A DNA stretch of 64,000 bases from Humulus lupulus (lineage: Eukaryota > Streptophyta > Magnoliopsida > Rosales > Cannabaceae). The position numbers were made by a program, and so were the translations under genes. The notes under the pieces are model-generated. The model was given only the letters and a program-made list of their open reading frames with translations, was not told the DNA's origin and did not search any database. Below, piece by piece: positions 60,746 to 64,000 of this stretch. Position 1 is the stretch's first letter. Every line of letters begins with the position of its first letter. The stretch spans positions 112,162,903 through 112,226,902 of the forward strand of contig NC_084802.1 of the NCBI RefSeq assembly GCF_963169125.1, given 5' to 3'.

Positions 60746-61656
60746 AATGGTTTTAGCTTCCTCGGGTAGAACACATCATAGGAGAGGCAATGAATGACAA
60801 CGTCGGTACAACGTTCCATCAACTATCACATACCGTGGAGCTTGATAGAGTATTTTTCTTGCATCCATTCTATCGCCAGGTAGCTTTCTTGTTGTGAGGT
60901 ATTAAATTATGGGAGTCATCCAGGTTGGTCTTGTGTCGATCATTTCGACTTCTACCATTTCTGTTACACTTGGATTCTCCAAGAACTCCACTAGCACTAC
61001 ATTCAATATCTCAGCTTCTTTTGTGGTGGCAAGTCGTGCCAAGGCGTCAGCATTTGAATTTTGCTCGTGAGGTATCTATTCAACAGTATTATACTCAAAT
61101 TCTGACAGTTCTCCCTTCACTTGAGCTTGGTATTCTCCCAATACATGATTGATCATGAGTTGAGAATCATTATAGCATTGGACGAATTTTGCCTTAAGCT
61201 CCCTTGCCACTCTCAGCTCAGCTAGTAAAGCCTCATATTGGGCTTCGTTGTTGGATGCTTTGAATCCAAATCTCAGAGCTGTAACGAATCGATGTCCTTC
61301 TGGGGAGATTAAGATGATCCCTGCTCCCGATCCATTCTCGTCTGATGATCCATGCACGAAGATTTTCCATAACTCCTGCACCGGTTCCTTCAAGTGCTCC
61401 TCTTGAAATCCATTGCATTCAGCCACAAAATCAGCAAGGGCCTGATTTTTGATTGAGGTCTATGGCACGTACAATATCTCAAACTGGCTAAGCTCAATCG
61501 CCCATTTTAAAAGACATCCCGACGTTTCAGGATTTTGCAATACCTGCCTTAAAGGTTGGTCGGTTATGACATTGATTGAATGAGACTTGAAATATGGCCG
61601 GAGCTTCCTGGAAGCCAATATCAGACGGAACGCCAGCTTCTCTGCATTTTTTTCTT
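60746..61656 (-). pseudogene. pol: Tat2 RNase H region, truncated
   Basis: Minus strand, from about 61656: EEKNAEKLAFRLILASRKLRPYF and INVITDQPLRQVL (gypsy RNase H), one stop, then a second RNase H-like domain open at 61426-61076 (WKIFVHGSSDENGSGAGIIL, NNEAQYEALLAELRVA, VQCYNDSQLMINHVLGEY). The first acidic residue of that domain looks changed: VHGSS where VDGSS is usual. Homology stops abruptly near 61656, where AT-rich DNA begins; RT is missing. Confidence 0.85.
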
Positions 61657-63770
61657 CTTGATCTAGTTGAATTTAAATAATTAAAAAAATCAAATTCAAA
61701 TAATTATTTAAACTTGAGAAATATCCCAACAAACTAAAAGATATTTTAATTTTTCAAATTCAAACAATTTAAAAAACTGGTTAAATAAAAGATGAATCAT
61801 AAAAATAGGGATTTTGTTGGGCACCAAATTTGGTGCACTAGCTAGGGCCGTCGACCCTTGAATGAGCTATGGGTCTCAGGAGGTGCGCATGGAATAGGAC
61901 CTAGGAGGCTCAGCAGGTGTGCATGGGGCGAGAGCCAGGGGGCTCGGCTGGGCACATGGGGCGGGAGCCAGGAGGCTAGGCTGGGCAGTGCCTGATGGGC
62001 TCTTGTACATGGGTGTCACGCCAGTTGGGCACTTGTGGCTAGCGTGGCTCGCACATGATGCTGGGAGGGGCTTGGGCCCTTGGTAGTGCATGGCTCGGGT
62101 CATTTTTTCTTTTCTTCATGTGATCAAAAGTTTTACAAAAGAATTTCCAAAATTGGCTTACACAAGGTCTAAGAAAAAATAAAATTCAATTTCTAACCCA
62201 ATAGTACTACATAAATAATGACTCATCATTGAACCATTCATTCATAAAATAAAATCATTCATAAAATAAAATAAAATTATTCATTCATCATACATATAAA
62301 AATGCAAGAAACAAACATAACATTTAATGTATAAAATATACATATATCAATACATTCAATCAATACAAATAGAAGATAGAAAAATACCTCTTGATGTTTA
62401 TAAAAAATCCTCACTATCTCCAAACGATTATCCAATCCATGTACCACGAACTAATTCAGACTCACACCATAGTCTTTCAAACTGATCATCAAACACACAA
62501 GGACGTGTGTTGCTACATGTGATGCACAAAAGTTTGATTTAGGATCTCTACAATTTCTCAATACATGAGATCTAGAAAGTTTTGAGAAAGAGAGAAGGCT
62601 TATATGGATAAGATATTTTATATCTCTACTTCACAATATGATTAGTTAAGATATTTTATTTATTTATTATTTTAATCTAATTAAAACAACAATTAAATGA
62701 TTAATCAATTAAACAAATTGACCATATTTTAGCATAATTAATTTAAACAATTCAAATTCAAATGTTAGGCATATGGTAACTACCATGTGAGAAGTCACTC
62801 AAGCGAGTGGCGTGTAGCGCCCTATGGTATTCTCCAATTTTTTTCATTTGTTTATTCAATTAAAATAAGATAGTATATTTATTCATTTAAAACAATATAC
62901 ATATTATTTTAAAAGAAATATCAGTTAATTCCTAATTAACATTTTCTTATATTTTCAGATTTGAATAATTATCTTAAATTAATTTCAACTAATATAAAAT
63001 TTTTCAAATAAAAAATAATTAGTCATATTTTTAATTAATTACACATAATTAACTCATAATTATCACTTAGCATTGGAAAATCAATTCATTTGCTATTTAA
63101 TCAGTTTCTCTATTCATCTTGCCTATGACACTTTTACCCTTGACAGTTTAGTACAGAGGCTACACGAGGACCATGGACCTATAATACTAAGCTTCAATAA
63201 ACCAAACTATTTATTAAACTATTTAATTAAATAATCTTATTTATTAATTACATTATTACTCCACCATAAATATGGAATTGTATTCTTAGTAATTATAGAA
63301 TTATATTTATAAAGTTATTTCTTGTAGTCAATTTATATAATCAATACATGTCTTTTGGTAATTAGAGCTGGTCAAAGTTTACTGTTTTACCCTTCTAATC
63401 TCCTATTGCTCCTTACGTCTCATTAATTCACTAGCAAATAAATAATATATAATCATATTATAGATTTGAGCTCAATAATTATTCAATTATAGAAGTAACC
63501 CTTAAGGGAACCAATATTCATTACGTTAGGAAAGCTTAGATTCTGTTATTGTAAAATCAAAATAAAACTCACTAGCCTCATTATTTTTAGAGACCTTAAG
63601 GAATCATTTTAAAAGACCCAATAGACAAGAACAAGAATTACATTTTTATTGAAAACAACAAGTTTGTATAATGAAATTAATTCACACCAGTCTTGTCATA
63701 AATAATCGTAATTATATAAAGTTCCTTTACTAAGATATCTATCCTTAGTAATCTGAATCTAGATTTCTTG
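61657..63770. other. AT-rich non-coding DNA with a small GC-rich tandem repeat
   Basis: No gene found. It resembles LTR or untranslated retrotransposon sequence, but no paired copy is in the window. It contains a 16-bp perfect palindrome GCACCAAATTTGGTGC (about 61821-61836) and the GC-rich repeat at 61884-61988. The 75-codon minus-strand ORF at 61876-62103 only translates that repeat. Confidence 0.4.
61884..61988. repeat. GC-rich tandem repeat, ~34-bp period
   Basis: Three degenerate units, each containing GCATGG..., a (G/C)AGCCAGG-like core and GGCT(A/C)GGCTGGGC. It stands out as GC-rich within very AT-rich flanks. Confidence 0.65.
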
Positions 63771-64000
63771 TGTAACTCCCTACTACCCAAGAGCAGTTAC
63801 CACGCGATTTTAAAATGTGAAATTAACTCTCTTATCGAGATTTTAGACCCAAAAGTGTGATTAAGTTAAAATAAAGATTCATTTAATAAAACTTTCATAA
63901 AAAATGTTTAAACATTCATTAAAATTATCGAAAAGTTACATGGGATCCCAAAATATTTTTTAAGACATAATTATAACTCAAAAGTCTTTATAAAGTCGAC
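63771..64000 (-). mobile_element. Edge of another gypsy LTR, minus strand
   Basis: TGTAACTCCCTACTACCC at 63771 is, on the minus strand, an LTR 3' end GGGTAGTAGGGAGTTACA. It resembles the E2 end (AGTAGGGCGTTACA), and GGGATCCC at about 63942 lies 170 bp inside, as in E1 and E2. The element or solo LTR continues beyond the window. TCTTG (63766-63770) should be its target-site duplication. Confidence 0.7.

Larger units (their letters stand above)
54317..61656 (-). mobile_element. Tat2: second Tat-lineage element, minus strand, truncated
   Basis: Minus-oriented. From high to low coordinates: RNase H (cut at about 61656), integrase, pol C-terminus, tandem-repeat block, antisense gene (plus strand), polypurine tract, 3' LTR ending at 54317. 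TATGG at 54312-54316 is the expected duplication, but its partner is missing because the 5' half (5' LTR, gag, protease, RT) is absent. The same module order as Tat1 but a different LTR, so a separate family. Confidence 0.85.

Noticed and set aside
61876..62103. 75-codon Pro/Ala-rich minus-strand ORF
   Set aside because: Produced by the GC-rich tandem repeat; no start context or domain.

Overview
This window is a stretch of repeat-rich nuclear DNA from a flowering plant, probably a eudicot. I see no host gene, rRNA or tRNA gene, or CRISPR array. Almost all of it is LTR retrotransposon sequence nested in other LTR retrotransposons, plus CACTA and Mutator-like DNA transposons. The plant assignment rests on the families present: Ty3/gypsy Tekay-like, Athila-like and Tat-like elements, Ty1/copia, and CACTA ends. 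The species cannot be fixed from the sequence. Every coding frame is broken by stops or frameshifts. Many of the stops look like C-to-T (or G-to-A) transitions, as expected of old, methylated transposons.

Layout. (1) 1-11993: a gypsy-type LTR ('family X', shortened at the window edge) that sits in an Athila integrase. It is interrupted by a 382-bp Mutator-like MITE (651-1032) and by a complete 9.2-kb Tekay-like element E1 (1998-11233, duplication TAGCG). (2) 11994-13157: the Athila-like pol fragment on the minus strand. (3) 13154-17942: two ~1.8-kb direct repeats around 1.2 kb, probably an old short Athila-type element. (4) 17943-24706: AT-rich DNA with two CACTA right ends (19526, 24706), a second family X copy as a solo LTR (19781-22010, GAATG) and another solo LTR (22886-23483, CTCTA). 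(5) 24707-54316: a minus-strand copia element split by a 27.3-kb Tat-like element, Tat1 (25887-53185, ACTTA/ACTTG). Tat1 holds four later insertions: a 1-kb CACTA element in gag, a solo LTR between gag and protease, a minus-strand solo LTR in reverse transcriptase, and a complete 9.0-kb element E2 (42638-51609, GACGC). (6) 54317-61656: a second Tat-like element, Tat2, in minus orientation and cut off in RNase H. (7) 61657-64000: AT-rich non-coding DNA, then the edge of one more minus-strand gypsy LTR at 63771.

How the parts relate. The target-site duplications give an order of insertion: copia or Athila hosts first, then Tat1 and family X, then the solo LTRs, CACTA, E1 and finally E2, whose LTRs differ by only about 1%. 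E1 and E2 keep LTRs, primer site and polypurine tract, but their gag-pol is wrecked. Those insertions therefore most likely used proteins supplied by other copies. Both Tat elements carry the extra gene typical of their lineage, antisense to gag-pol and with visible introns, and both have a tandem-repeat block between integrase and that gene. The block in Tat1 is an array of small hairpins whose arms vary together, the most unusual structure I found.
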